Assembly (NCBI RefSeq): GCF_001939045.1
Contig: NZ_MKIM01000027.1
Coordinates: 620,001-684,000 of the forward strand
Length of the DNA: 64,000 bases
Origin: Rhizobium oryziradicis
GTDB taxonomy: Bacteria > Pseudomonadota > Alphaproteobacteria > Rhizobiales > Rhizobiaceae
Direction: 5' to 3'
In this document: in pieces, positions 9,444 to 17,576 of the stretch
Layout of the letters: each line of letters opens with the position of its first letter
Numbering within the stretch: position 1 is the stretch's first letter
Notes under the pieces: generated by a model
The model's database searches: none
What the model was told of the DNA's origin: nothing
What the model saw: only the letters and a program-made list of their open reading frames with translations
Position numbers and translations under genes: made by a program

Positions 9444-9529
9444 CAACACAAGTGCTACAGTGATGTTTTCTGCGTTCTGAGGAGCGTATGGCACTGTAGA
9501 GAAGAGACCTTCAGCAGGACATTTCCATC

Positions 9530-10402
9530 GTGAGCGAAATTCGTTTTTTTGTCAGCGCCACCGAACAACAGACCAATCGTATTCTGGATCTGATGAGCTT
9601 TGAATTTGGCGAGGAGGATTTCGCCATCGCCACCACGGAAGTGGATGAGAAAAACGATGTCTGGGAAGCATCGATTTATCTCATGATCGAAGACGAAGGT
9701 GATGTGCTGCCGCGTGTGCAGTCGGCGCTTTCGGAAGAGTTTGCTGATTTGCCGGTGCAGCGTGAAGTGATTCCCGATATCGACTGGATTGCCAAATCGC
9801 TCGAAGGTTTGACGCCTGTGCGGGCAGGGCGCTTTCTGGTGCATGGTTCGCACGACCGCGACAAGGTGCAGGTTAATGATCTGGCCATTGAGATTGACGC
9901 GGGCCAGGCCTTTGGCACAGGCCATCATGGCACCACGGCTGGCTGCCTTGAAATGATCGACAGCGTGGTGCGCTCGCGCAAGATTCGCAATGCGCTGGAT
10001 CTCGGCACCGGCAGCGGCGTACTGGCCATTGCCGTGCGCAAGCTGTTGCCCGTGCCGGTGCTGGCCACCGATATTGATCCGATTGCGGTGCGTGTTGCCG
10101 CCGAAAATGGCATTCGAAACGGTGTTCCCAACGGAATCGAATTTCGCACAGCACCTGGCTTTCACTCAACAGCCTTTTCTAAATATGGGCCGTTTGATTT
10201 GATCATTGCCAATATTCTGGCGCGTCCTTTGATGAAAATGGCACCGCAGCTGGTCAATCATCTGGCACCCGGCGGCTCCGTGATTCTCTCTGGCATTTTG
10301 GCATCGCAGCGCTGGAAGGTGATTGCGGCCTATAATGGTGCCGGTCTCAAGCATGTCCGCACCATCTGGCGCAATGGCTGGGTGACCATCCACCTGCAAT
10401 AA
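9530..10402 (+). CDS. prmA: Ribosomal protein L11 methyltransferase PrmA
   Basis: This 290-aa SAM-dependent enzyme trimethylates ribosomal protein L11. The methyltransferase core shows motif I ALDLGTGSGVLAIAV, the acidic strand ATDIDPIAV and the catalytic-loop LIIANILARPL, preceded by the PrmA signature GQAFGTGHHGTTAGCLE. The N-terminal substrate-recognition domain occupies roughly residues 1-90. Translation begins at GTG 9530 (reading SEIRFFVSAT after the initiator). Confidence 0.93.
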   Translation: MSEIRFFVSATEQQTNRILDLMSFEFGEEDFAIATTEVDEKNDVWEASIYLMIEDEGDVLPRVQSALSEEFADLPVQREVIPDIDWIAKSLEGLTPVRAGRFLVHGSHDRDKVQVNDLAIEIDAGQAFGTGHHGTTAGCLEMIDSVVRSRKIRNALDLGTGSGVLAIAVRKLLPVPVLATDIDPIAVRVAAENGIRNGVPNGIEFRTAPGFHSTAFSKYGPFDLIIANILARPLMKMAPQLVNHLAPGGSVILSGILASQRWKVIAAYNGAGLKHVRTIWRNGWVTIHLQ

Positions 10403-10495
10403 GCGAGGCCTTGGCGGTGGGTGCGACAGTGATGGGGCACCCATTTTGTTTTGAAAGTGCTTGGTTTTAAGGTGAGCTATCTCGCAGAACGCAAA

Positions 10496-10523
10496 AAAGG
10501 CGACATCATTGATGTCGCCTTTC
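10496..10523. terminator. Bidirectional rho-independent terminator
   Basis: Inverted repeat with arm AAAGGCGACATCA separated by one base, with A-rich and T-rich flanks. It can end prmA transcription and the minus-strand transcript of the small frame at 10614-10769. Confidence 0.85.
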
Positions 10524-10613
10524 TTCTTCGATCAGGTTTCCCTGATCACCCGCGAGCCTTGGGAGGATAGCTCAAGCGGGTCCCGTATCTTTAAAAATGG
10601 AGTGTTTGTGCGT

Positions 10614-10769
10614 TCAGATCGCAGAGCGAACAGATGTGTTGCGCACTGTGCCGGGGCGGCCTGCGCCAGCAAGAATATCGCGAGACAGCGACGACACACC
10701 GTTCAGCCCAATCTGGCGGCCGTGCGGCATGGCGCGGGTCGGAGATGTTGTGCGGATAGGGCTGGTCAT
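10614..10769 (-). CDS. Possible small protein, unknown
   Basis: A 51-codon frame beginning MTSPIRTTSPTRAM, with AAGAGA a suitable distance upstream of the ATG and a good terminator at 10496-10523 downstream. No motif is recognised. It is kept only because a ribosome site, short frame and terminator line up. Codon use does not settle it, and the 670 bases between prmA and the aminopeptidase gene hold nothing else that reads as coding. Confidence 0.3.
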   Translation of the reverse strand: MTSPIRTTSPTRAMPHGRQIGLNGVSSLSRDILAGAGRPGTVRNTSVRSAI

Positions 10770-10910
10770 CGTTTTTCTCTTGATTTCATTTTGATTGATA
10801 TGTTGCGCTGCTTCTAACGTGTTGCATTGCATTATCCTAGAGGTTTGATGGAATGGTAGCTATGCATTCAGTGCATACTTAAAAACAAGTCTGGTCTATT
10901 TTTGGTCAAA

Positions 10911-10930
10911 AATCTGTCACAATCTGTCAT
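10911..10930. promoter_or_regulatory. Tandem 10-bp direct repeat upstream of the aminopeptidase gene
   Basis: AATCTGTCAC is followed directly by AATCTGTCAT. The CTGTCAY units look like Pho-box half-sites, but the repeat period is 10 rather than the 11 expected for PhoB. It lies about 140 bases before the start at 11070. Confidence 0.3.
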
Positions 10931-11069
10931 CGCTCTCGGCTGAGGCATAGATGTTATGCAAATTTCTCAATGGGCTGTTCGCAACCGGCACTTCAATGGA
11001 ATTGGCGCGTGGATTTTCGTGCAGTCTGTTATAGGCTGTTTTCAGTTTTGATTGTGTCGAGCAGGTATC

Positions 11070-12908
11070 ATGTTTCAATCTTTTGACGTCACCTCCACCC
11101 CGCAGTTTGGCAAGGCGCGGGTCGCTGCCTTGCGTGAGCGGTTTGCAGCCCTTGGCATTGACGGGTTTCTTGTGCCACGCGCTGACGAGTATCAGGGCGA
11201 ATACGTGCCTGCCTGTGCCGAGCGCATCTCATGGCTGACGGGCTTTACCGGTTCTGCTGGCGAGGTGTTGGTAACCGCCCAGCAGGCAGTGGTGTTTGTC
11301 GATGGTCGCTATGTGACACAAGTGCGCCAACAGGTGGATCTCGAGGTATTCACCCCCGGTGATCTGATTGATGAACCACCGGCAAAATGGATTCCGGCCC
11401 ATGCGCCCAAGGGTTTCCGTCTTGGTCTTGATCCATGGATGCACACAGCGGCACAGGTGACACGGCTTGAAAAGGCGGTCGCGTCTCTTGGCGGCACGTT
11501 GGTTATGGTCGCGGAAAACCCGCTCGACGCCGTCTGGACAGATCAGCCAGAGCCACCGCTTGGGGCTGTCAGTATTCAGCCTCTGTCAGCGGCAGGTGTT
11601 GAAGCCTCGGATAAAATTGCAAAAATTGCGCAGGACTTGCGCAACAATAAACAGGATGCCGTGCTGATTACCGATCCGTCGTCAGTGGCGTGGATTTTCA
11701 ATATCCGTGGCGAGGATGTGCCGCACACCCCCCATCCCTTGGCGCGGGCGATTATTCACGCGAACGGCAAGGTTGATCTGTTTCTGGATAAGCGCAAGAC
11801 AAATCTGGAGGTTGCGGCCTATCTGGCCCCTCTCGCCACACAGCACGACCCCAAGGACTTCATTGCTGTTTTGGGTACCCTTGCCAAGAGCGGGGCATCG
11901 ATTGTTATGGACCCGGATTTGGCCCCATCCGCGCTTCATCTTCTGGTATCGAGCCAGGGCGGCAAGGTGGTGGATGGGAGCGATCCGGCCAAACTGGGCC
12001 GGGCTGTGAAGAACATGGTGGAGTTGAACGGCTCGGCAGCAGCCCATCTGCAAGATGGCGTGGCTGTGGTGGAGTTTCTGAGCTGGCTGGATCAGCAGCC
12101 AGCGGGCAGCGTGACGGAGATTGGTGCCACCAAGGCGTTGGAAGCGGCGAGAGCGCGGGTGGGTGAGCGCATGCAAAACCCCTTGCGCGATATTTCGTTT
12201 GATACCATTGCCGGTGCCGGTGAGCATGCCGCGATCATGCATTATCGGGTGACAACGGACAGTGACCGCCCGCTCAACGCCAGCGAAATGTTTCTGATTG
12301 ATTCCGGTGCGCAATATGTCAACGGCACCACGGATATTACCCGCACCGTGGCCGTGGGCACCATTGGGCCGGAAGAGAAACGCTTCTTCACGCTCGTTTT
12401 GAAGGGCATGATTGCCATCAGCACGGCAAAATTCCCCAAGGGTGCGCGCGGATGCGATCTTGATCCCTTGGCACGCATTGCCTTGTGGAAGGCCGGTGCC
12501 GATTTTGCCCACGGTACGGGCCACGGTGTCGGCTCCTTCCTGTCGGTGCACGAAGGACCGCAGCGGATTTCACGCCTGTCGACGCAAGAATTGCTGCCTG
12601 GCATGATTCTGTCGAATGAACCGGGTTATTACCGCCCCGGCTTTTTTGGCATCCGCATTGAAAATCTGGTGTATGTGCGCGATCTGGAACCCGTTGAGGG
12701 CGGAGATCAGGACATGATGAGCTTTGAAACGCTCACCTTTGTGCCGATTGATCGTCAATTGATTGTCGAGGCGTTGTTGACCCGCGAGGAAGTGCGTTGG
12801 CTGGATGACTATCACGCCCGCACGCGCGAAGAACTCATGCCACTGTTGGCAGATGAAGATGCCCGCCAATGGCTGATCAAGGCTACTGAGCCGCTTAACC
12901 GCGCGTAA
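11070..12908 (+). CDS. M24 family Xaa-Pro aminopeptidase
   Basis: This 612-aa cytosolic metallopeptidase removes N-terminal residues that precede proline. It has the three-domain layout of the long aminopeptidase P: two creatinase-type N-terminal domains (RERFAALGIDGFLVPRADEYQGE near the start) and a C-terminal M24 catalytic domain. Metal ligands can be followed in FLIDSGAQYVNGTTDITRT (two Asp), GTGHGVGSFLSVHEGP (His), LSNEPGYY (Glu) and IRIENLVYV (Glu). The ATG at 11070 begins MFQSFDVTSTP. Confidence 0.92.
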   Translation: MFQSFDVTSTPQFGKARVAALRERFAALGIDGFLVPRADEYQGEYVPACAERISWLTGFTGSAGEVLVTAQQAVVFVDGRYVTQVRQQVDLEVFTPGDLIDEPPAKWIPAHAPKGFRLGLDPWMHTAAQVTRLEKAVASLGGTLVMVAENPLDAVWTDQPEPPLGAVSIQPLSAAGVEASDKIAKIAQDLRNNKQDAVLITDPSSVAWIFNIRGEDVPHTPHPLARAIIHANGKVDLFLDKRKTNLEVAAYLAPLATQHDPKDFIAVLGTLAKSGASIVMDPDLAPSALHLLVSSQGGKVVDGSDPAKLGRAVKNMVELNGSAAAHLQDGVAVVEFLSWLDQQPAGSVTEIGATKALEAARARVGERMQNPLRDISFDTIAGAGEHAAIMHYRVTTDSDRPLNASEMFLIDSGAQYVNGTTDITRTVAVGTIGPEEKRFFTLVLKGMIAISTAKFPKGARGCDLDPLARIALWKAGADFAHGTGHGVGSFLSVHEGPQRISRLSTQELLPGMILSNEPGYYRPGFFGIRIENLVYVRDLEPVEGGDQDMMSFETLTFVPIDRQLIVEALLTREEVRWLDDYHARTREELMPLLADEDARQWLIKATEPLNRA

Positions 12909-12915
12909 TACGCTT

Positions 12916-12946
12916 GCGCAACGTCAGGCATTGTCTGGCGTTGCGC
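12916..12946. terminator. Hairpin downstream of the aminopeptidase gene
   Basis: Arms GCGCAACGTCAG and CTGGCGTTGCGC, one wobble pair, 7-base loop, eight bases after the stop codon. No T-run follows, so termination may need Rho. Confidence 0.6.
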
Positions 12947-13039
12947 GGTGATTACCGCAGCGTTTACCTTATATGTAGAGGCACACGACGCATCAAAACG
13001 TTTGTGTCGTGTATTCCGATGTCAGGAATTATGCAGGCA

Positions 13040-13249
13040 TCAACGCGGGTGCAGGCTGCGCTCTTTGCTTTCACGCATCGCTTCATCAAGGGCAATTTCC
13101 AGCAAATAGCTCAGCATGTCATAGCGTCCTTGTGTGGATGCTTTGATCAGCATTTGCAGATCCTCGGCGATCTGGTGAATTGGATCGGACGCATTTTCCG
13201 CATCCTTTCCGCCTTGGATAACGGCCAGTTTATGGCTCTGATGATTCAT
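13040..13249 (-). CDS. Small conserved-looking protein, unknown
   Basis: A 69-aa acidic, mostly helical protein (MNHQSHKLAVIQGG..SDPIHQIAEDLQMLIKASTQGRYDMLSYLLEIALDEAM). I do not recognise a named family. The pattern of heptad-like hydrophobic residues and a clean ATG at 13249 support a real gene. Small helical proteins of this kind are common in Rhizobiales. About 200 bases between it and azlD hold no gene. Confidence 0.5.
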   Translation of the reverse strand: MNHQSHKLAVIQGGKDAENASDPIHQIAEDLQMLIKASTQGRYDMLSYLLEIALDEAMRESKERSLHPR

Positions 13250-13451
13250 CGTGCATGCCCCTTCCATCAGTCTCAAACAGTAGATTTTCAACTGTTTGAT
13301 TCTACTTTAGGTTTTTAATATTAAGTGTAGCTGATTAACAATGTAACCCTCTAAATGGAGGGCTATCGCGCTTTGATGGGTGATTAGGGCGCTTTATCAC
13401 ACTGCGTTGCAACAATGACACGTCAACAGGACACGTAAAAAGTGAACATGT

Positions 13452-13760
13452 CTAAAGAAACAGGTGGCGCAGCAGCACTGCCATGCCCCAGCCGCATAAG
13501 AGCATGGGAATGAGCGAAAACCGCAAACCCACCAAAAGCCCAACCACCATGGCGATTTTAACTTCCAGTCCGCCTGCATAAAAGGCGGGGGCGACCAAGG
13601 TTGTGAGAACGGCAGCAGGCACGGCATTGAGGGCGGCATCGACGCGCGGCGGAATGGATTTGAGGCGGCTGATGATGAGGTGGCCGCCAGCGCGTGTGGC
13701 ATAGGTGGCAACGGCTGCTGCCAGAATAATCATCATCATATGGGTGTCGATGTTCAACAT
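13452..13760 (-). CDS. azlD: AzlD-type branched-chain amino acid transport protein
   Basis: This 102-aa membrane protein has three to four hydrophobic helices. It is the small partner of AzlC in putative branched-chain amino acid export. It carries the AzlD features ATYATRAGGHLII and AALNAVPAAVLTTLVAP. Its ATG overlaps the last base of the azlC stop codon (TAATG), so the two subunits are translationally coupled. Confidence 0.88.
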   Translation of the reverse strand: MLNIDTHMMMIILAAAVATYATRAGGHLIISRLKSIPPRVDAALNAVPAAVLTTLVAPAFYAGGLEVKIAMVVGLLVGLRFSLIPMLLCGWGMAVLLRHLFL

Positions 13761-14470
13761 TATTCGACAACCTCCGCTGCAGTTGGAATGCCTGTGGGCT
13801 TTTGCGGTGGGAGCAGGGCGGCGGTGATAATGCCCGCCAGCGCACCGAGGCTGACATGCCAGGGTGAACCAACAATCTGGATGGCGACAATGGAGGCGAC
13901 AGCGCTGACCGCAACTGTGATGACAAAATTGGGCCTGCGGCGAAAGCCGAGCACGCTGCCCATGAAGTAAACCGGCAACAACACATCAAGGCCCAGATTT
14001 TTGGGATCGCCCACCATGCTGCTGAACACGGCTCCAATGGCGCTAAAACCAACCCATGGAAAGTAGATCGCCAGCGCAAAACCCATATACCAGCCGAATG
14101 AAACGGTTTTGCCATTTTCGCTATGCTTGATGGTTTCGGCAAATTGCGGGTCTGTCATAAAGAAGAAGGCGATGGCTTTCTGTGTGCTGCTGAACGCCTT
14201 GAAATAAGGCCCGATTGCTGCCGAATAGAGAATATGGCGAAAGTTGACAGCAAAGACCGACAGCACAATCAGCCATGCGGGCACATTATGACCAAACAGC
14301 TCAATGCCCACCAATTGGCTGGCACCTGCGAAAATGGTGGCGCTGGTGAGCGCGGCCTCAAGCACAGTCTGTCCATTGGCCGCTGCCACCGCACCAAACA
14401 GGGCCGCAAACGGCAAGGATGAAAGTGTCACGGGCAAGCTCTGGCGTGCGCCGCTGAAAAAGTCTGACAT
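13760..14470 (-). CDS. azlC: AzlC-type branched-chain amino acid transport protein
   Basis: This 236-aa inner-membrane protein is the large AzlC subunit. Family sequence is visible in GARQSLPVTLSSLPFAALFGAVAAANG, FAGASQLVGIELFG and NFRHILYSAAIGP, with several more hydrophobic segments and FMTDPQFAET. AzlC and AzlD together are implicated in export of leucine, isoleucine, valine or analogues. It is the first gene of a two-gene operon. Confidence 0.9.
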   Translation of the reverse strand: MSDFFSGARQSLPVTLSSLPFAALFGAVAAANGQTVLEAALTSATIFAGASQLVGIELFGHNVPAWLIVLSVFAVNFRHILYSAAIGPYFKAFSSTQKAIAFFFMTDPQFAETIKHSENGKTVSFGWYMGFALAIYFPWVGFSAIGAVFSSMVGDPKNLGLDVLLPVYFMGSVLGFRRRPNFVITVAVSAVASIVAIQIVGSPWHVSLGALAGIITAALLPPQKPTGIPTAAEVVE

Positions 14471-14634
14471 GGCGTGGTCCTGAAGTATTTTCGTGGTGGC
14501 TTATGACACCTGACGTTGATAGGCAAACCAATTAAGATGATGTTTCGGCTGAATTTCGCTGAACGGCAGGCAGCCTTTCAACGTCAAATTATCCGGAGGC
14601 TGCACGCAGCGCTTGAACAAAAGGAACGCCGTTT

Positions 14635-14883
14635 ATGACAAAACCGATGTTTTCCAAAGAGGAACTGGCCATCATGGTTGCCCGTGTTCAACAGCATTTG
14701 TTAGCTGAACACGATTTGCAACTTGGTCGTTTTGAAGCGGAAAGCCTGATTGATTTCATGGCAGGCACCGTTGGGGTGCAGTGCTACAATCGCGGCCTGC
14801 ATGATGCGCAGGCGCTGATGGCGGAGCAAATGGAACGGTTTAACGATGGCATCTTCCAGCTTGAACGGGTGATGCCGAAATAG
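14635..14883 (+). CDS. DUF2164 family protein
   Basis: An 82-aa protein whose core (LGRFEAESLIDFMAGTVGVQCYNRGLHDAQALM) fits the DUF2164 pattern of an acidic-aromatic segment followed by YNxGLxDA. Function is unknown. The ATG is at 14635. It is convergent with panB; its stop is 24 bases from that of panB. Confidence 0.75.
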   Translation: MTKPMFSKEELAIMVARVQQHLLAEHDLQLGRFEAESLIDFMAGTVGVQCYNRGLHDAQALMAEQMERFNDGIFQLERVMPK

Positions 14884-14906
14884 ACGACCCCGTTGCGCCT
14901 GCTGGT

Positions 14907-15734
14907 TCAGCTCTTCGCGCGGGGCTTAAACGTGTGTTCTGGTCCGGGAAAGCGTCGAGCCTTGACCTCTGCGGCATAGGTTTCCACAGCCGTGGAGATC
15001 ACGCCCGCCAATTCGGCATAATGTTTGACAAAGCGCGGCTTGAACTCATTAAACAGCCCCAGCATGTCATCGGACACGAGGATCTGACCATCGCAGGCGG
15101 GCGATGCGCCAATGCCAATGGTGGGAACCGTGAGGCTTTCAGAAATTTCCCGCGCCAAGGGCTCAACCGTGCCTTCAACGACAATGGCAAAGGCACCTGC
15201 GTCTGCAATGGCTTTGGCATCGCGGCGGATGGTTTGCGCTTCTGCATCGCTATGGCCCTTGGAGCGATAGCCGCCAGATGTGTTGACCTGCTGCGGCATA
15301 AGACCAACATGGCCGAGGACCGGCACGCCGCGCTGAGTGAGAAACTGCACGGTTTCTGCCATTTCCATCCCGCCTTCCAGCTTGATGCCATCGCAGCCGG
15401 TTTCTTTCATCAACCTTGCAGCATTGCGAAACGCCTGCTCCTTGGATTCCTGATAGGAACCAAACGGCATATCCACAATGACGCAGGCGTGCGTGACTCC
15501 GCGTAATACCGCTTGCCCATGGGCAATCATCATCTCCATGGTAACGCCCACGGTGCTGTCCAAACCATACAGCACCATGCCGAGGCTATCGCCCACCAAC
15601 AGCAGATCGCAATGGCTATCGAGCAGCCGCGCCATCGGCGTTGTGTAGGCGGTCAGAGACACAATTGGTTGTTGACCCTTGAGTGCGGCAACGTCGTTGG
15701 GTGTCAGGCGCTTTTGGCGGGTTGGCGTGCTCAT
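14907..15734 (-). CDS. panB: 3-methyl-2-oxobutanoate hydroxymethyltransferase PanB
   Basis: This 275-aa enzyme makes ketopantoate from ketoisovalerate and 5,10-methylene-THF, the first committed step of pantothenate synthesis. Hallmarks are [32 protein letters not shown] (active-site Asp), [31 protein letters not shown] and [20 protein letters not shown]. It lies 15 bases downstream of panC, so panC-panB is one operon for coenzyme A precursor synthesis. Confidence 0.96.
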   Translation of the reverse strand: MSTPTRQKRLTPNDVAALKGQQPIVSLTAYTTPMARLLDSHCDLLLVGDSLGMVLYGLDSTVGVTMEMMIAHGQAVLRGVTHACVIVDMPFGSYQESKEQAFRNAARLMKETGCDGIKLEGGMEMAETVQFLTQRGVPVLGHVGLMPQQVNTSGGYRSKGHSDAEAQTIRRDAKAIADAGAFAIVVEGTVEPLAREISESLTVPTIGIGASPACDGQILVSDDMLGLFNEFKPRFVKHYAELAGVISTAVETYAAEVKARRFPGPEHTFKPRAKS

Positions 15735-15749
15735 TCGTCATTGTCTTTC

Positions 15750-16604
15750 TTATGGAGCATCAAAAGTGATGACGCGATTATCCAGCAATTTTGTTGTGCC
15801 AAGCCGCACATAGAGCAGCACCAGAAATGGCTGGTCGAGTCTGTCCAGCTTTTCCAGCGTGTCTGGATGGCGCACCGCCACCACGTAGGCATGGGCCAGA
15901 GGTTGCTGGGCAATAAAAGCGGTGATTGCCGCTTCCATCGCTTCAGGATCGGTTATGCCAGCGCGATGAAGCCGCGCTGCTTCATCCAGCGCCTGGGGTA
16001 CGATAACGGCTGCTGCGCGCTCAGAGGCGCTGAGATAGACATTGCGCGATGAGCAGGCCAGCCCATCGGCCTCGCGCACGGTGGCAACCGGAACAATGCG
16101 CACGCTTTGCGCCAAATCCTCAACCATGCGGCGGATAATGGCCACTTGCTGATAGTCTTTTTCGCCAAAATAGGCCGCATCCGGCTGCACGATGTTGAAA
16201 AGCTTGGTCACGACGGTGGCAACACCAGCAAAATGGCCGGGGCGTGCTTCGCCCTCCAGCTCGCTTCCCAGCTTTGGCAGGTCCACCACGGTGTCCATGG
16301 GCCGGGGATACATATCCTCAACACCGGGCGCAAAGAGATAGTCCACGCCTGCAGCCACCAGCATGGCACTATCGCGGGCCAAGTCGCGTGGATAGGCGGC
16401 CAGATCTTCGTTTTTGCCAAATTGCAGCGGGTTTACAAAGATGGAAACAACCGTGATGGCGTTCTCGGCACGGGCCTTGGCCACCAGCGTCAGATGCCCC
16501 TCGTGCAGATAGCCCATGGTGGGCACAAAGCCGATTGTGCCGCCCTCACGCCGGTGGGTCGCAAGCTTTTGCCGCAGCGCGGCAATGCTGGTGATGGTTT
16601 CCAT
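15750..16604 (-). CDS. panC: Pantothenate synthetase PanC
   Basis: This 284-aa ligase joins pantoate and beta-alanine using ATP. The nucleotidyl-transferase motif [16 protein letters not shown], the N-P-L-Q-F-G loop ([13 protein letters not shown]) and [21 protein letters not shown] (an FGEKD-type substrate site) are all present. GGAGG precedes the ATG at 16604. It is first in the panC-panB operon. Confidence 0.96.
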   Translation of the reverse strand: METITSIAALRQKLATHRREGGTIGFVPTMGYLHEGHLTLVAKARAENAITVVSIFVNPLQFGKNEDLAAYPRDLARDSAMLVAAGVDYLFAPGVEDMYPRPMDTVVDLPKLGSELEGEARPGHFAGVATVVTKLFNIVQPDAAYFGEKDYQQVAIIRRMVEDLAQSVRIVPVATVREADGLACSSRNVYLSASERAAAVIVPQALDEAARLHRAGITDPEAMEAAITAFIAQQPLAHAYVVAVRHPDTLEKLDRLDQPFLVLLYVRLGTTKLLDNRVITFDAP

Positions 16605-16706
16605 ATCGGTTCCTCCCGATCATTATCACGCGCTGACATAATCGTTGAGGAACCGTAAATCAATCTCCCAAGGGTTTCTGTGTCTCATATCGACGATTGG
16701 CGAGCG

Positions 16707-17333
16707 TTAGCCCACAATTGTGCTGCTGGTGATAACGTGAACGCCATGGGATTGCATTTCTGCAATGGCCGCTTCCACCGTTTGCGGATCAATGCCGAGG
16801 CTTGCGTCTTGAACAAAGCGCGTCGTCACACCGGGCAGCAGTTCGATTGCATCGAGAGCCGAAAACTTCACGCAAAAATCGGTCGCCAAGCCGGCAATAT
16901 CCAGCTGGGTCACGCCTTTTTCAAAAAGATAAGTGTGAAGGCCGGTGCTGCTGGTTTGGTCATTGTCGCGAAAGGCCGAGTAGCTGTCCACGTCAGGATT
17001 TTCACCTTTTTTCTGAATATAATCAATGCGGCTGATATCGAGGTTGGGGTGAAAATCGGCATCATGCGTGCCTTGCACACAATGGTCCGGCCACATCACT
17101 TGCTGCTTGCCAGACAGCATGCCCATTTCAAAAGGCTGTTTGCCGGGATGCATTGAGGCAAAGCTGCCGTGGTTGGCAGGGTGCCAATCCTGTGATGCCA
17201 CAATTAGATCGTAATGGCCGCTTGCCATCAGCGCATTGACCACCGGCACAATCGTATCGCCAGCCGGTACAGGCAGGTTTCCGCCCGGGCAAAAGCCGTT
17301 TTGGATATCAATCAGCAAGAGGGCTTTCGTCAT
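16707..17333 (-). CDS. pncA: Nicotinamidase/pyrazinamidase PncA
   Basis: This 208-aa cysteine hydrolase converts nicotinamide to nicotinate for NAD salvage. Catalytic Asp is in LLIDIQNGFCPGG, the Lys in YIQKKGENPDVDSYSAF and the Cys in DIAGLATDFCVKFSA. Metal-binding DWHPANHGSFA (D-x-H-x-x-x-H) is intact, and MWPDHCVQGTHDADFHP is typical. The frame is open 53 codons upstream, but the ATG at 17333 (MTKALLLIDIQ) matches the family and has GGAG upstream. Confidence 0.94.
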   Translation of the reverse strand: MTKALLLIDIQNGFCPGGNLPVPAGDTIVPVVNALMASGHYDLIVASQDWHPANHGSFASMHPGKQPFEMGMLSGKQQVMWPDHCVQGTHDADFHPNLDISRIDYIQKKGENPDVDSYSAFRDNDQTSSTGLHTYLFEKGVTQLDIAGLATDFCVKFSALDAIELLPGVTTRFVQDASLGIDPQTVEAAIAEMQSHGVHVITSSTIVG

Positions 17334-17576
17334 GCAATGGGTCTCCTTTGTCATGGCATCAACATGGCAATGAAGCACGGTGCAGGCAAGGGCAAAGCGT
17401 AAAAACCGGCTTTTTGAGCCTTTATCAATATAGCTCTGATTTTTATGGAACCTTTGCGCCGCCACTGCGTTGGTCCAAGGTGTATGCCTCATTTTGAGGC
17501 ATGATTTTCAATCTGCATGATGTGTGAAGTGGGGCAACCTTGCTTTGGATATTGTGCGGAGCATTTGCGCGTTGCA